Position numbers and translations under genes: made by a program. The notes beneath the pieces were generated by a model that saw only the letters and a list, made by a program, of their open reading frames with translations, ran no database searches and was not told where the DNA came from. From Haemophilus parainfluenzae (GTDB lineage Bacteria; Pseudomonadota; Gammaproteobacteria; Enterobacterales; Pasteurellaceae), in contig NZ_QEPQ01000001.1 of assembly GCF_003252795.1 (NCBI RefSeq), forward strand, positions 310,001 to 374,000: a stretch of 64,000 bases of DNA, given 5' to 3'. Shown one piece after another: positions 28,426-38,141 of this stretch (within the stretch, counting starts at the first letter, position 1; every line of letters begins with the position of its first letter).

Positions 28426-29348
28426 TGAAAACACATCACTTTTCGACCGCACTTTCAACTTCTCTTGGAAAGCCTAACCGCTTTCCAAGCCCCGCAAAAC
28501 TCAATTTATTTCTCTATATAAACGGTAAACTGCCAAGCGGCTACCACGAATTACAAACGCTTTTCCAATTTCTTGATTTTGGCGATTGGCTCACCATTGA
28601 TATTCGCCAAGATAAACAAATCCACATCACACCAGAAATTCCAGGCTTACCTCTAGAGCAAAACTTAATCTATCGTGCAGCCACGCTCCTACAAGAAAAA
28701 ACAGGCTGTACACTCGGCGCAACAATTCATTTAGATAAAATTCTGCCAATGGGCGGTGGTATTGGGGGCGGTTCATCCAATGCAGCAACTACTCTCCTTG
28801 CTTTAAACTATTTATGGCAAACCCATTTATCCATTGATGAACTTGCTGAGCTCGGACTAAAACTTGGTGCAGATGTCCCCATCTTTGTTCATGGCCAAGC
28901 CGCTTTTGCAGAAGGCGTAGGTGAAAAAATCCAATACTGTGAACCACAAGAAAAATATTATGTGGTACTAAAACCCGAGACTGCGATTTCTACTGCAATG
29001 GTCTTTAGTGATCCCGATTTGCCTCGCAATACAGAAAAAAGATCCCTTGCCGAACTTTTGAATCAACCATTTGCAAACGATTGCGAAAAAGTCGTGCGAA
29101 CTCAATATCCTGAAGTTGAAAAAGCCCTACTATGGTTGCTACAATATGCACCAGCCAGATTAACCGGAACCGGGGCTTGTGTTTTTGCTGAATTTGATGA
29201 TGAAAAATCAGCACAAGCTGTTTTCCAACAAAAACCGAAGGAATTTTTCGGCTTTGTTGCTAAAGGATTAAACGTTTCACCATTACATGTGATGTTGAAA
29301 CAACTCTCGACCAACCAATCTATCTACACTCAACCTGAGGTTATATAA
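28425..29348 (+). CDS. ispE: 4-diphosphocytidyl-2-C-methyl-D-erythritol kinase IspE
   Basis: 307 residues from the ATG at 28425 overlapping lolB. GHMP kinase: [12 protein letters not shown] with substrate Lys, the ATP loop [13 protein letters not shown], catalytic Asp in [10 protein letters not shown], and GTGACVF near the C-terminus. Fourth step of the MEP isoprenoid pathway. An uptake core lies within the first codons (28446), in the variable N-terminal extension before the conserved PSPAKLN, as if the extension had room to hold it. Confidence 0.95.
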   Translation: MKTHHFSTALSTSLGKPNRFPSPAKLNLFLYINGKLPSGYHELQTLFQFLDFGDWLTIDIRQDKQIHITPEIPGLPLEQNLIYRAATLLQEKTGCTLGATIHLDKILPMGGGIGGGSSNAATTLLALNYLWQTHLSIDELAELGLKLGADVPIFVHGQAAFAEGVGEKIQYCEPQEKYYVVLKPETAISTAMVFSDPDLPRNTEKRSLAELLNQPFANDCEKVVRTQYPEVEKALLWLLQYAPARLTGTGACVFAEFDDEKSAQAVFQQKPKEFFGFVAKGLNVSPLHVMLKQLSTNQSIYTQPEVI

Positions 29349-29349
29349 A

Positions 29350-30297
29350 ATGCCAGACATTAAACTCTTTGCTGGAAATGCTACGCCTGAGCTAGCGAAA
29401 AAGATTTCTGAACGTCTTTACATTTCATTAGGCGATGCCACTGTTGGACGCTTTAGCGATGGTGAAATCCAAGTGCAAATTAATGAAAATGTGCGTGGTG
29501 CAGACGTGTTTATTATTCAATCTACTTGTGCACCAACGAATGACAACCTGATGGAATTGATTGTAATGGTTGATGCTTTACGTCGTGCATCTGCCGGCCG
29601 TATTACTGCCGTTGTTCCTTATTTTGGTTATGCTCGTCAAGATCGTCGTGTGCGTTCTGCTCGTGTTCCAATCACTGCAAAAGTGGTGGCAGATTTACTT
29701 TCAACTGTAGGGATTGACCGCGTATTAACTTGTGACTTACACGCAGAGCAAATCCAAGGTTTCTTTGATGTACCTGTTGATAACGTATTCGGTTCACCAG
29801 TTTTACTTGATGACATCTTGAAGAAAACGGATCTTGTCAATCCTATCGTTGTTTCTCCAGATATCGGTGGTGTTGTTCGTGCTCGTGCAGTTGCGAAATT
29901 ATTAAATGATACAGAGATGGCGATTATCGATAAACGTCGTCCACGCGCAAACGTATCACAAGTTATGCATATTATCGGGGATGTTGCAGATCGTGATTGT
30001 ATCCTTGTGGATGATATGATTGATACAGGTGGTACATTATGTAAAGCGGCTGAAGCATTAAAAGAACGCGGTGCAAAACGCGTATTTGCTTACGCAACTC
30101 ACGCCGTATTCTCTGGCGCAGCTGCACAACATTTAGCGAGTGATGCCATTGATGAAATCGTGGTAACGGATACCGTTCCACTTTCACCTGAAATGAAAGC
30201 ACTTGGTAAAGTACGCGTGCTGACTCTTTCAACTATGCTTGCTGAAGCAATTCGTCGTATCAGCAATGAAGAATCTATTTCAGCAATGTTTGAATAA
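29350..30297 (+). CDS. prs: Ribose-phosphate pyrophosphokinase
   Basis: 315 residues, class I PRPP synthase. [17 protein letters not shown] (ATP/ribose-phosphate flexible region) and PRPP loop [10 protein letters not shown] are intact; GRFSDGE near the N-terminus also fits. Makes PRPP for nucleotide, His and Trp synthesis. Starts one base after ispE. Ends at a strong uptake-core terminator. Confidence 0.97.
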   Translation: MPDIKLFAGNATPELAKKISERLYISLGDATVGRFSDGEIQVQINENVRGADVFIIQSTCAPTNDNLMELIVMVDALRRASAGRITAVVPYFGYARQDRRVRSARVPITAKVVADLLSTVGIDRVLTCDLHAEQIQGFFDVPVDNVFGSPVLLDDILKKTDLVNPIVVSPDIGGVVRARAVAKLLNDTEMAIIDKRRPRANVSQVMHIIGDVADRDCILVDDMIDTGGTLCKAAEALKERGAKRVFAYATHAVFSGAAAQHLASDAIDEIVVTDTVPLSPEMKALGKVRVLTLSTMLAEAIRRISNEESISAMFE

Positions 30298-30320
30298 TTC
30301 TTTCGCTTAGCATTCATTTT

Positions 30321-30367
30321 AAAAGTGCGGTCAGAAAATCCAGTGTTTTTTGACCGCACTTTTTTAT
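30321..30367 (+). terminator. Uptake-core hairpin terminator after prs
   Basis: AAAAGTGCGGTCA (30321-30333) pairs with TGACCGCACTTTT (30351-30363), followed by more T. Confidence 0.8.
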
Positions 30368-30387
30368 GCTGAGACTAAAAATAAGGC

Positions 30388-30484
30388 AAAAAAAAGTGCC
30401 CCACTGGGGCACTACTCGGAAAGCAAAATAGATGTCGGCTATTTAAAAATAGCACTTGTTTTTAGTGGTTTAAGAATACGGCAA
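30388..30484 (-). ncRNA. Candidate CRP-controlled small RNA between mdh and prs
   Basis: Predicted minus-strand transcript of about 97 nt in the 321-bp gap between prs and mdh. It has its own promoter region (CRP site and TATAAA), a middle hairpin (GCTATTT-TT-AAATAGC, 30438-30453), a single-stranded segment ATTTTGCTTTCC (anti-Shine-Dalgarno-like), and a strong terminator AGTGCCCC-AGT-GGGGCACT (30395-30413) followed by eight U. mdh upstream has its own terminator at 30573-30600, so this terminator is not needed for mdh. There is no ATG ORF. The terminator faintly resembles that of Spot 42, but the 5' part does not. Layout is typical of an Hfq-dependent sRNA; unproven. Confidence 0.55.
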
Positions 30485-30489
30485 AGTCC

Positions 30490-30534
30490 TTTATATTGCA
30501 AATAGCAATGTTCAAATTTGTGAGCTAAATCACG
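30490..30534 (-). promoter_or_regulatory. CRP site and promoter of the candidate sRNA
   Basis: TGTGA-GCTAAA-TCACG (30519-30534) matches the CRP consensus TGTGA-N6-TCACA with one mismatch. Minus-strand TATAAA (30495-30490) follows. The CRP centre falls about 42-43 bp before the predicted RNA start, the class II activator position within one or two bases. Confidence 0.55.
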
Positions 30535-30572
30535 CTTTTTCTTCACTTTTTTATGTTTAATCGTTTTTGTAT

Positions 30573-30600
30573 AAAAAAAGAGGAGCATACAGCTCCTCTT
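30573..30600 (-). terminator. Terminator of mdh
   Basis: AAGAGGAGC (30578-30586) pairs with GCTCCTCTT (30592-30600), loop ATACA; a seven-base T run follows on the minus strand. Confidence 0.88.
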
Positions 30601-30619
30601 CTCTAGAAATAGAATTAAA

Positions 30620-31555
30620 TTAACCGTTAATAAATTTTTCGCCTAATTCAATATCTGCACGCAATGTTGGTAACATTGCTTCTAAAGCTTCTTGTTCAAA
30701 TTTGCTTAAGGTACCGATTGGTAAAATTTCTTCTACACCTTCTTTACCTAAACGTACTGGTTGAGCGAAGAAACGTGCATATTTACCGTCACCTTCCACA
30801 TAAGTACATTCAACCACAGTTTCGCCACTTAAGCCTTTCACTAATGAACGCGCAAAACGTGCTGCAGCTTGAGCCATAGAAAGTGTCGCAGAACCGCTAC
30901 CTGCTTTTGCTTCAACCACTTCAGTACCTGCATTTTGGATACGTTTTGTTAAAGGTGCAATTTCCTCTTCTTTCCACTCAGCATATTGAACTTGTGAAAG
31001 TAATGGAAGAATAGTTACACCTGAGTGGCCGCCAATTACCGGTACGCTTGTACGAGAAACATTTAAGCCTTTTAATTCAGATACGAATGTTTCAGAACGT
31101 AACACGTCTAAAGTAGTGACACCGAATAATTTACGCTTGTCGTAAACACCCGCTTTTTTCAATACTTCTGCAGCAATCGCAACAGTCGTGTTCACAGGGT
31201 TGGTGATAATACCTACACAAGCTTTTGGACAAGTTTTTGCAACATGTTCAATTAAGTTACGCACGATACCCGCATTGATGTTGAAAAGATCTGAACGATC
31301 CATACCCGGTTTACGTGCAACCCCTGCAGAAATTAAAACGACATCAGCACCTTTAAGTGCAGGTGTTGGATCTTCTCCCGCAAAACCTTCTACTTTCACC
31401 GCTGTTGGAATATGACTCACATCTTTAGCCACACCTGGTGTCACTGGTGCAATATCATAAAGTGCTAATTCACTTTCAGCGGGTAATTGTAATTTAAGTA
31501 ATAAGGCTAATGCTTGACCAATACCGCCTGCTGCGCCTAATACTGCAACTTTCAT
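30620..31555 (-). CDS. mdh: Malate dehydrogenase
   Basis: 311 residues. NAD-binding [15 protein letters not shown] at the N-terminus, catalytic region [18 protein letters not shown], active-site His in [14 protein letters not shown], and C-terminal helix matching enterobacterial-type MDH. Interconverts malate and oxaloacetate, the substrate of the OadGAB enzyme also coded here. Divergent from argR as in E. coli. A CRP-like TGCGA-N6-TCAAA lies about 95 bp upstream of the start (31642-31657), weak. Confidence 0.97.
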   Translation of the reverse strand: MKVAVLGAAGGIGQALALLLKLQLPAESELALYDIAPVTPGVAKDVSHIPTAVKVEGFAGEDPTPALKGADVVLISAGVARKPGMDRSDLFNINAGIVRNLIEHVAKTCPKACVGIITNPVNTTVAIAAEVLKKAGVYDKRKLFGVTTLDVLRSETFVSELKGLNVSRTSVPVIGGHSGVTILPLLSQVQYAEWKEEEIAPLTKRIQNAGTEVVEAKAGSGSATLSMAQAAARFARSLVKGLSGETVVECTYVEGDGKYARFFAQPVRLGKEGVEEILPIGTLSKFEQEALEAMLPTLRADIELGEKFING

Positions 31556-31693
31556 AAAATACTCCTCATGTATTAATTAATCCTAACTAGGTAGAATTTT
31601 AAAGTCTTAGTCATTAAATTACAAACAGAGAAATTCAATAATGCGATCTAGCTCAAACTTTTCAAACTGTAAATTTATTTTAATTGCTTAAAA

Positions 31694-31707
31694 TGAATTT
31701 TTATGCA
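31694..31707. promoter_or_regulatory. ARG box upstream of argR
   Basis: TGAAT-TTTT-ATGCA differs from the ArgR operator core TGAAT-W4-ATTCA at one position. It lies 34 bp ahead of the argR start, which fits autorepression. The expected second box 3 bp away is degenerate. Confidence 0.45.
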
Positions 31708-31741
31708 ATTCTTATGCAAATTCCCCTATATGAGAATAACT

Positions 31742-32197
31742 ATGTCAGATCAATTAACAAAAGCATTTAAAGAACTGCTCCATCAAGAACGATTTGCTTC
31801 TCAGAGTGAAATTGTTGACGCCTTAAAAAACCAAGGATTTCAAAGCATTAACCAGTCTAAAGTTTCACGCATGCTAAGTAAATTTGGTGCAGTTCGTGCG
31901 AGAAATACGAAAATGGAAATGGTGTATTGCTTACCAAGCGAATTAAGTGTACCCGCCACCAGCAGTCCATTGAAAAATCTGGTTTTAGATATTGATCATA
32001 ATGATTTTGTTATCGTCATTAAAACCTCTCCAGGTGCGGCACAGTTGATTGCTCGCTTATTGGATTCCATTGGTAAACCCGAAGGCATTTTAGGCACGAT
32101 TGCAGGAGATGACACTATTTTTGTGACACCAACAAAAGAGACAACAATCAAATCGCTTTTAGGACAAATTCAAACGCTCTTTGAAAGCAATCTATAA
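31742..32197 (+). CDS. argR: Arginine repressor ArgR
   Basis: 151 residues from the ATG at 31742 ([13 protein letters not shown]), the start that gives family length; in-frame ATGs at 31703 and 31730 are further upstream. N-terminal winged helix ([32 protein letters not shown]) and C-terminal hexamerisation/arginine domain with [13 protein letters not shown], where the DD pair binds L-arginine. Represses arginine synthesis genes. The stop overlaps the next start (TAATG). Confidence 0.95.
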   Translation: MSDQLTKAFKELLHQERFASQSEIVDALKNQGFQSINQSKVSRMLSKFGAVRARNTKMEMVYCLPSELSVPATSSPLKNLVLDIDHNDFVIVIKTSPGAAQLIARLLDSIGKPEGILGTIAGDDTIFVTPTKETTIKSLLGQIQTLFESNL

Positions 32198-33081
32198 TGA
32201 ATATCTTAGTGACCGGTGGAACGGGATTTGTTGGGAAACCCTTAGTTGAATCGCTACTTTCACGTGGCGATAGCGTTACCGTATTAACTCGCTCTATTGA
32301 AAAAGCCCAAATTATTTTTCCTGAAAAAACACCACAATTTTTGACCGCACTTTCAACACTCAAAGATTTGAATGGCTTTGATGCTGTCATAAATCTTGCC
32401 GGTGAGCCTATCTTCGATAAAAGATGGACTGTTCAACAAAAAGAGAAACTGCTTCACAGTCGTATTGATTTAACCCAACAGATTGTTCAACTCATTAACC
32501 AAAGTGAACATCCGCCTGTATTGATTTCAGGTTCAGCCACCGGAATTTATGGAAACTGTGGCGAAGACCAGATCACTGAAGGCACTCCTCCAGGTAGTCA
32601 ATTTACCGCACAACTTTGTATTGATTGGGAAAATGCAGCTAAACAAACCAACACAAGAGTCTGTTTAGTGAGAACAGGATTGGTGCTTTCTCCAAAAGGC
32701 GACGCTTTTGCTAAAATTCTACCGCTCTATCGCTTTGGATTAGGCGGCAAATTAGGGAATGGCGAGCAATATTGGAGTTGGATTGCGTTAGAGGACATGG
32801 TAGAAGGCCTTCTCTTCTTACTTGACCATAATGATTGTGAAGGTGCATTTAATTTTACTGCGCCACATCCTGTTAAAAACAAGACATTCAACCAATTATT
32901 AGGTCAAGCACTACATCGACCTTGTTTTGCTCAAGTGCCTCAATTTTTACTCACTTCTCTTCTCGGTGAACGCGCTTGCATTCTATTAGACAGTCAGAAT
33001 GCCTATCCAAAACATTTGTTAGATTGCGGATTTACATTCCAATACTCAGAATTAAGTGATTACTTTCACAAAATACTTTAA
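32197..33081 (+). CDS. NAD-dependent epimerase-like protein, TIGR01777/YfcH family
   Basis: 294 residues. Extended SDR: Rossmann motif [20 protein letters not shown], then NLAGEPIFDKRW and SGSATGIYGNCGEDQ typical of YfcH/SDR39U1, with a C-terminal DUF1731-like tail (LLGERACILLDSQNAYPKHLLDCGF). Enzymatic substrate unknown. One-base overlap with argR suggests co-transcription. An uptake core sits inside at 32344. Confidence 0.9.
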   Translation: MNILVTGGTGFVGKPLVESLLSRGDSVTVLTRSIEKAQIIFPEKTPQFLTALSTLKDLNGFDAVINLAGEPIFDKRWTVQQKEKLLHSRIDLTQQIVQLINQSEHPPVLISGSATGIYGNCGEDQITEGTPPGSQFTAQLCIDWENAAKQTNTRVCLVRTGLVLSPKGDAFAKILPLYRFGLGGKLGNGEQYWSWIALEDMVEGLLFLLDHNDCEGAFNFTAPHPVKNKTFNQLLGQALHRPCFAQVPQFLLTSLLGERACILLDSQNAYPKHLLDCGFTFQYSELSDYFHKIL

Positions 33082-33088
33082 AAAACAA

Positions 33089-33118
33089 AAGGCTGGTCAA
33101 AACCAGCCTTTAATATTT
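33089..33118. terminator. Bidirectional terminator between yfcH-like gene and folC
   Basis: AAGGCTGGT (33089-33097) and ACCAGCCTT (33102-33110) with loop CAAA, A-run before and T-rich run after; not an uptake core. Confidence 0.82.
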
Positions 33119-33128
33119 TTCATCGCCA

Positions 33129-34433
33129 TTAAGCTAAATATTCTAAAAATTCCCCTACGGTGTGGAAGGATCCAAATACCAGCACAATGTCATTTTTATC
33201 GGCATTTTTAACTGCACTTTGCACACCTTCAGCTACAGAATCTTCAGAAACACTTTTTGCTGATGGGCAAACTGTTGTTAATTTTGCATTTAGATCATCG
33301 CCAGATTGACCACGGTAACCGCCTAATGTGACACAATACCATTGGTCAATAACAGATGTCAGTTGATTAAACACCGACTCCGCATCTTTATCTTTCAGCA
33401 TACCGCAAACAGCAATGATGCGACCTGATATTTGTGCTTTAAGTGCGGTCAATTTTTCGGCTAAATATTTTGCCGCATGGGGATTATGCCCCACATCGAT
33501 GATCACTTTTGGTAACTGTGAATAAGGGATATTCAAGCGTTCTGCCAGTTTTTCTAGCTGATTACCTTTCAATTGTTGGAAACGACCAACTAATTCCACT
33601 TCAATTAATGAACGTTTAATGGTCTCGACAGAAATATCAAAAGGTAATTGCTCAACAGCCGCCAAAGCGGTTGCGGCATTGGCTAATGGAATTTGGCAAA
33701 ACGGCAAATTTTCTAACCGCACTTTGTTGCTCTGCCACATCCAAGTTTGCTCATTGGCTTTAAACGACCAAGTAACATCTCGACGTGAAACGTGGCAATG
33801 TAATTTCTCCGCTTGTTCTAACATAGGTTGCGGGACATTTAGTTCGCCAATCACAACAGGTTTATTCGCACGGAAAATACCTGCTTTTTCAAAGCTAATT
33901 TCTTCACGTGTTGAACCTAGAAAATCCGTATGATCAATATCGATACTGGTGATAACGGCCAGATCATTATCGACAATATTGGTTGCGTCCAAACGCCCAC
34001 CAAGCCCCACTTCTAGAATGACGACATCAAGTTTCGCTTGTTTAAATAAATGCAAAGCCGACAATGTGCTAAATTCAAAATAAGTGAGGGATTGCGTTTT
34101 ATGCTTTTCGATGAAATCAAAAGAAGCAGTATGCATTTCATCCGGTAAGTCTTGATTTTGAATACGAACCCGCTCGTTATAACACAATAAATGAGGGGAA
34201 GAATACACTCCCACACGCAAACCGTGATTTAACAAAATGGTTTCGAGCAAACGGCAAGTCGTGCCTTTGCCATTTGTGCCCCCTACCGTGATCACATAAG
34301 GTGCGGGGTCCAAAAGGTCCAGTTCCTCTGCCACTAACTTAATACGCTCTAGCCCTAAATCAATCGCTTTGAAGTGACTGTTTTCCAAATAAGAAAGCCA
34401 CTCAGCGAGTGGCGAAGTGGCTTTTAAATTCAT
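33129..34433 (-). CDS. folC: Folylpolyglutamate synthase / dihydrofolate synthase
   Basis: 434 residues from the ATG at 34433 (MNLKATSPLAEWLSYLE), which matches the family N-terminus and starts just after accD stops; in-frame starts at 34445 and 34454 would overlap accD, and none has a clear Shine-Dalgarno. ATP loop VGGTNGKGTTCRLLE, carbamylated-Lys/omega-loop region FEFSTLSAL and LEVGLGGRLDATN, and C-terminal FGSFHTVGEFLEYL. Adds glutamate to dihydropteroate and folates. accD-folC is a conserved pair. Confidence 0.94.
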   Translation of the reverse strand: MNLKATSPLAEWLSYLENSHFKAIDLGLERIKLVAEELDLLDPAPYVITVGGTNGKGTTCRLLETILLNHGLRVGVYSSPHLLCYNERVRIQNQDLPDEMHTASFDFIEKHKTQSLTYFEFSTLSALHLFKQAKLDVVILEVGLGGRLDATNIVDNDLAVITSIDIDHTDFLGSTREEISFEKAGIFRANKPVVIGELNVPQPMLEQAEKLHCHVSRRDVTWSFKANEQTWMWQSNKVRLENLPFCQIPLANAATALAAVEQLPFDISVETIKRSLIEVELVGRFQQLKGNQLEKLAERLNIPYSQLPKVIIDVGHNPHAAKYLAEKLTALKAQISGRIIAVCGMLKDKDAESVFNQLTSVIDQWYCVTLGGYRGQSGDDLNAKLTTVCPSAKSVSEDSVAEGVQSAVKNADKNDIVLVFGSFHTVGEFLEYLA

Positions 34434-34437
34434 TGTA

Positions 34438-35328
34438 TTAGGCATTTTCAACAACTTCTACTTCAACAAAAGGTGAAGGTTGATTGGTGAGTTTGCTTAA
34501 AAGGTTTCCTAGGGTTGAACGCATTTCTGAACGTTTCACGATCATATCAATCGCCCCTTTCTCAAGTAAGAATTCACTACGTTGGAAGCCTTCCGGTAAT
34601 TTCTCACGTACAGTTTGTTCGATAACACGTGGGCCTGCAAAACCAATTAATGCTTTTGGCTCAGCGATGTTCACATCACCTAACATGGCAAAACTTGCAG
34701 ATACCCCACCTAATGTTGGGTCGGTTAATACCGAAATAAACGGCACACCTTTTTCACGCATTTTTGCTAACACCGCACTGGTTTTCGCCATTTGCATTAA
34801 GGAGAAAAGTGCTTCTTGCATACGTGCACCACCACTTGCAGAGAAACAAACAAACGGACAATTTAATTCCATTGCTTTTTCTGCCGCTTTCACAAATTTT
34901 GCACCCACAACCGATCCCATTGAGCCGCCCATGAAGCTAAAGTTTGAAGCAGCAACAACAATAGGCATATTGTAAAGTGTACCTGTCATTGTGATTAATG
35001 CATCTTTTTCGCCCGTTTCTTTTTGAGCTGCAGAAATACGATCTTTATATTTTTTTAAATCTTTAAATTTAAGAATATCTTTTGGTTCTAAATCAGCCGA
35101 TAGTTCTTGGCTTGAACCTTCATCTAACAAGGCTAAAAGGCGCTCACGAGCATCAATACGCATATGATGACCGCATTTTGGACAAACATATAAATTACGT
35201 TTTACTTCTTCACCGTAAAGCACTTGTTCACAAGAGGTACATTTTGTCCAAACCCCTTCTGGTACGTTAGCTTTACGTGATGCAGAGGAAGAGGTTCCTT
35301 TGCTAAAAATTCTATCAATCCAGCTCAT
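34438..35328 (-). CDS. accD: Acetyl-CoA carboxylase carboxyltransferase subunit beta
   Basis: 296 residues. N-terminal four-Cys zinc ribbon (CTSCEQ and CPKCGHH, about residues 31-53), then the crotonase-like carboxyltransferase core with [15 protein letters not shown] and [12 protein letters not shown] oxyanion-hole loops. With AccA it transfers CO2 from biotin to acetyl-CoA in fatty-acid synthesis. Located between truA and folC. Confidence 0.96.
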   Translation of the reverse strand: MSWIDRIFSKGTSSSASRKANVPEGVWTKCTSCEQVLYGEEVKRNLYVCPKCGHHMRIDARERLLALLDEGSSQELSADLEPKDILKFKDLKKYKDRISAAQKETGEKDALITMTGTLYNMPIVVAASNFSFMGGSMGSVVGAKFVKAAEKAMELNCPFVCFSASGGARMQEALFSLMQMAKTSAVLAKMREKGVPFISVLTDPTLGGVSASFAMLGDVNIAEPKALIGFAGPRVIEQTVREKLPEGFQRSEFLLEKGAIDMIVKRSEMRSTLGNLLSKLTNQPSPFVEVEVVENA

Positions 35329-35393
35329 TTTTTACCTTTTTTATTAACTAGAAAAGTTTGCGTATTTAATCATAATTTAGCGAAATTTGCTAG

Positions 35394-36188
35394 TCAGATG
35401 AGATTATCTTCTAAAAACAATGGCCCTAAATTTTTCTGTGGAATCGCAAATTTTTCAGGGTAAATCACATTAACTAAATACAGCCCTTCTGGTTTCGCTG
35501 TTGGCGCGGCCAATTTACGATCTTTTTGCTCTAACAACCATTTCATCCACTCAACGGGTTGATTGCCTGCGCCGACTTCAATCAGGCTTCCCACAATGTT
35601 GCGTACCATATGATGCACAAAGGCATTGGCTTGAATATCTACAATAACGTACTGCCCTTTTCGCACCACATTTAAATGATGCACATTTCGCCAAGGGGTA
35701 TTCGATTGACATTGTGCCGCGCGGAAAGAGGAAAAATCATTTTCCCCCAATAAGAACTGCCCCGCTTGGTGCATTTTCTTTTCGTCTAACTCTAAATGGC
35801 AATGAGTAATCCCTTCCGGCAAAATGGCTGAACGTAATTTATTGCAATACAAGATATAACGATAACGACGCGCGGTTGCCGAAAAACGGGCGTGAAATTC
35901 ATCATCCACCACTTTTGCCCAACTCACTGAAATGTCATCAGGCAAATTCGCATTCGTGCCAAATGCCCATGCTTTTTCGGGGCGAACTGCTGTAGTTTCA
36001 AAATGCACCACTTGTCCTGTGCCATGAACACCAGAGTCTGTTCTGCCCGCACAAAACACTTCAATTTTTTCATTTGCCACAAAAGATAACGCTTTTTCTA
36101 ATTCTTCTTGCACACTGCGCACTTTCTCTTGTCGCTGCCAGCCACAATATTGTTTTCCGTTATATTCAATACCTAAGGCTATCTTCAT
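35394..36188 (-). CDS. truA: tRNA pseudouridine(38-40) synthase TruA
   Basis: 264 residues. Catalytic Asp lies in [16 protein letters not shown]; conserved YRYILYCN and [12 protein letters not shown]-type motif ([18 protein letters not shown]). Modifies the anticodon arm. It is upstream of accD on the same strand with a 65-bp gap. Confidence 0.96.
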   Translation of the reverse strand: MKIALGIEYNGKQYCGWQRQEKVRSVQEELEKALSFVANEKIEVFCAGRTDSGVHGTGQVVHFETTAVRPEKAWAFGTNANLPDDISVSWAKVVDDEFHARFSATARRYRYILYCNKLRSAILPEGITHCHLELDEKKMHQAGQFLLGENDFSSFRAAQCQSNTPWRNVHHLNVVRKGQYVIVDIQANAFVHHMVRNIVGSLIEVGAGNQPVEWMKWLLEQKDRKLAAPTAKPEGLYLVNVIYPEKFAIPQKNLGPLFLEDNLI

Positions 36189-36220
36189 TGAAAAATACTC
36201 CTAAAACGATTTCAAATTTG

Positions 36221-36229
36221 ACCGCACTT
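36221..36229 (-). repeat. DNA uptake signal core between truA and rplY
   Basis: ACCGCACTT, unpaired, between the rplY terminator and the truA start. Confidence 0.75.
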
Positions 36230-36244
36230 TGCCCGAAAAGAAAA

Positions 36245-36273
36245 AACACCAATAACTCATCATTATTGGTGTT
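36245..36273 (-). terminator. Terminator of rplY
   Basis: AACACCAATA (36245-36254) pairs with TATTGGTGTT (36264-36273); on the minus strand it is followed by TTTTTTC. Confidence 0.82.
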
Positions 36274-36291
36274 CTTATCACAAGCTAAAAA

Positions 36292-36579
36292 TTAAGCACG
36301 TTTGAAGTCAATGTGAACCAATTTTGGTTTGAATGGGTGACGTTGCATTGCTTGAACTTTCACTGCAACTTCTTTACCTTCAACCACTAAAGTGATTACA
36401 TCGCTATAGAAAGAATCGTGAGCTTGTGCGTTGTTTAATTCATCGTGATTTAAGATGATTGAAACAGGTGCTTCGCTGCCACCATAAATGATTGCAGGGA
36501 TTTGACCGTTGTGACGCAGGCGGCGGCTCGCACCCTTACCTTGCGCTTGACGAACTTCAGCGTTAAATTTAAATGCCAT
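36292..36579 (-). CDS. rplY: 50S ribosomal protein L25
   Basis: 95 residues, the short enterobacterial form without the CTC extension. [22 protein letters not shown] and AIIYGG are the 5S-rRNA-binding N-terminus. Monocistronic: own terminator, and the next gene upstream is divergent. Confidence 0.96.
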   Translation of the reverse strand: MAFKFNAEVRQAQGKGASRRLRHNGQIPAIIYGGSEAPVSIILNHDELNNAQAHDSFYSDVITLVVEGKEVAVKVQAMQRHPFKPKLVHIDFKRA

Positions 36580-36805
36580 TTTAATGTTCTCTTGATTAAA
36601 AGTTTAAAATAAAAAATTGCAGGCGACCCAGCAATTTTCCTAAATTTGCTCAAAGACAAACTTTGAGAGCGGCAGATTATAAAATATTCAGCCCCACAAT
36701 GCAAATTTACATAGCAAATTTTTTCTAGGCTTTTCAAGGCAAAGCGATTAAAATGAACCCCAATTTTTAATTAATTTTAACTAACTGATTGTAAGTGGGT
36801 TTCAA

Positions 36806-37414
36806 ATGGAATTTCTTATCAGCTTTTTTACCGATTACGGTTATTGGGCGGTGCTATTTGTTCTGATTATTTGTGGTTTTGGTGTACCTATTCCAGAAGA
36901 TATCACGCTTGTCTCCGGCGGTGTAATTGCAGGGCTCTATCCTGAAAGTGTCAATTCCCACTTAATGTTAGTCGTGAGTATGATTGGCGTACTTGCCGGC
37001 GATTCAACCATGTACTGGCTTGGTCGTATTTACGGCACACGAATTCTTCGTTTCCGCCCAATGCGCAAACTAGTAACCTTAGAACGTCTCAAAATGGTAC
37101 GTGAAAAATTTGACCAATACGGCAACCGCGTATTATTTGTAGCTCGTTTCTTACCTGGTTTACGTGCACCAATTTACATGGTTTCTGGTATTACCCGCCG
37201 CGTCAGCTACACCCGCTTTGTATTAATTGATTTCTGCGCCGCAATTATTTCCGTGCCAATTTGGGTTTACCTTGGCGAATTTGGTGCGAAAAATTTAGAT
37301 TGGTTACACGAGCAAATTAAAAAAGGCCAACTTGTTATTTATATCCTAATCGGTATTTTAGCCCTATTCCTATTTTGGAAATGGAAAAAAACGAAGAAAT
37401 CCAAAGCTAACTAA
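36806..37414 (+). CDS. DedA-family membrane protein
   Basis: 202 residues. DedA/SNARE-associated (VTT) domain: FGVPIPEDITLVSGGVIAG near the start, GDSTMYWLGRIYG, and RFLPGLRAPIYMVSGITR with the conserved Arg and Gly-Pro re-entrant region. About four to five hydrophobic helices and a Lys-rich C-terminus. DedA proteins act as lipid (undecaprenyl phosphate or phosphatidylethanolamine) flippases or support the proton gradient; which role applies here is unknown. Confidence 0.9.
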   Translation: MEFLISFFTDYGYWAVLFVLIICGFGVPIPEDITLVSGGVIAGLYPESVNSHLMLVVSMIGVLAGDSTMYWLGRIYGTRILRFRPMRKLVTLERLKMVREKFDQYGNRVLFVARFLPGLRAPIYMVSGITRRVSYTRFVLIDFCAAIISVPIWVYLGEFGAKNLDWLHEQIKKGQLVIYILIGILALFLFWKWKKTKKSKAN

Positions 37415-37430
37415 TCTCATATAATTCAAT

Positions 37431-37477
37431 AAAAAGTGCGGTAAAAAACAACATCGTTTTCTACCGCACTTTTTTTC
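37431..37477. terminator. Bidirectional uptake-core terminator, dedA/ribE
   Basis: AAAAAGTGCGGTA (37431-37443) pairs with TACCGCACTTTTT (37462-37474), A and T runs on the outside, between convergent genes. Confidence 0.82.
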
Positions 37478-37484
37478 ATTCCAA

Positions 37485-38096
37485 CTAAACTTTAGCGGCT
37501 AAATACCGTTCCACTGTATCCACAATCGCTTGAGTTTGCGGATCAATTTCAATATTTACTAAATCGCCAATTTGGCGTTTGCCGATAAGTGTTCTATGTA
37601 AGGTTTCAGGGATTAAATTCACGCAGAATTCATCATCTTTTACTTCACCAATAGTGAGACTGATGCCGTCAATCGCAATAAATCCTTTTGTTAGGATATA
37701 TTTCATCACGTCTTTAGTTGGTAATTTAAACCAAACCTGACGATTGTTTTCGCTTTCGATAATTTGTGAAACGCTCGCAGTGCAGTAAACGTGGCCGGAT
37801 AAAATATGTCCACCAATTTCTGCGCCCATTTGCATTGCGCGTTCGATATTCACAAAATCTCCTGCTTTTAAGCTGCCGAGATTGGTGATGCGCAAAGTTT
37901 CCTGCATTAAGTCAAAGCTCACAAGATCATCGTGAATTTCAGTCACCGTTAAGCACACGCCGTTATTCGCCACGGATGCACCGATTTCCAAGCCTTTTCG
38001 CATTTCAGCTGGTAATTTTACGATCTGTGTTCTAAAATTATCGCTGTCTTTAATTGCATAAATTTGGGCGATGCCCTGTACAATACCTGTAAACAT
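37485..38096 (-). CDS. ribE: Riboflavin synthase alpha chain
   Basis: 203 residues from the ATG at 38096 ([10 protein letters not shown], preceded by GAAGGA); the open frame continues upstream but the family begins at MFTGIVQG. Two homologous lumazine-binding halves: [24 protein letters not shown] and [26 protein letters not shown]. Converts 6,7-dimethyl-8-ribityllumazine to riboflavin. Only 45 bp separates it from the divergent norM, too short for an FMN riboswitch. Confidence 0.95.
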   Translation of the reverse strand: MFTGIVQGIAQIYAIKDSDNFRTQIVKLPAEMRKGLEIGASVANNGVCLTVTEIHDDLVSFDLMQETLRITNLGSLKAGDFVNIERAMQMGAEIGGHILSGHVYCTASVSQIIESENNRQVWFKLPTKDVMKYILTKGFIAIDGISLTIGEVKDDEFCVNLIPETLHRTLIGKRQIGDLVNIEIDPQTQAIVDTVERYLAAKV

Positions 38097-38141
38097 TATT
38101 ATTCCTTCATTAAAAATTTTTCCAATATTATAGCAAAATTT

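Noticed and set aside
30388-30484. Spot 42 (spf) homologue
   Set aside because: Only the terminator with CCCCAGT resembles it; the 5' half has no match, so listed as a new candidate instead.
34484-34975. 163-codon open frame antisense to accD
   Set aside because: Shadow frame; accD motifs are intact on the minus strand.
38097-38141. FMN riboswitch upstream of ribE
   Set aside because: Only 45 bp separate ribE from norM; no RFN element fits or can be seen.
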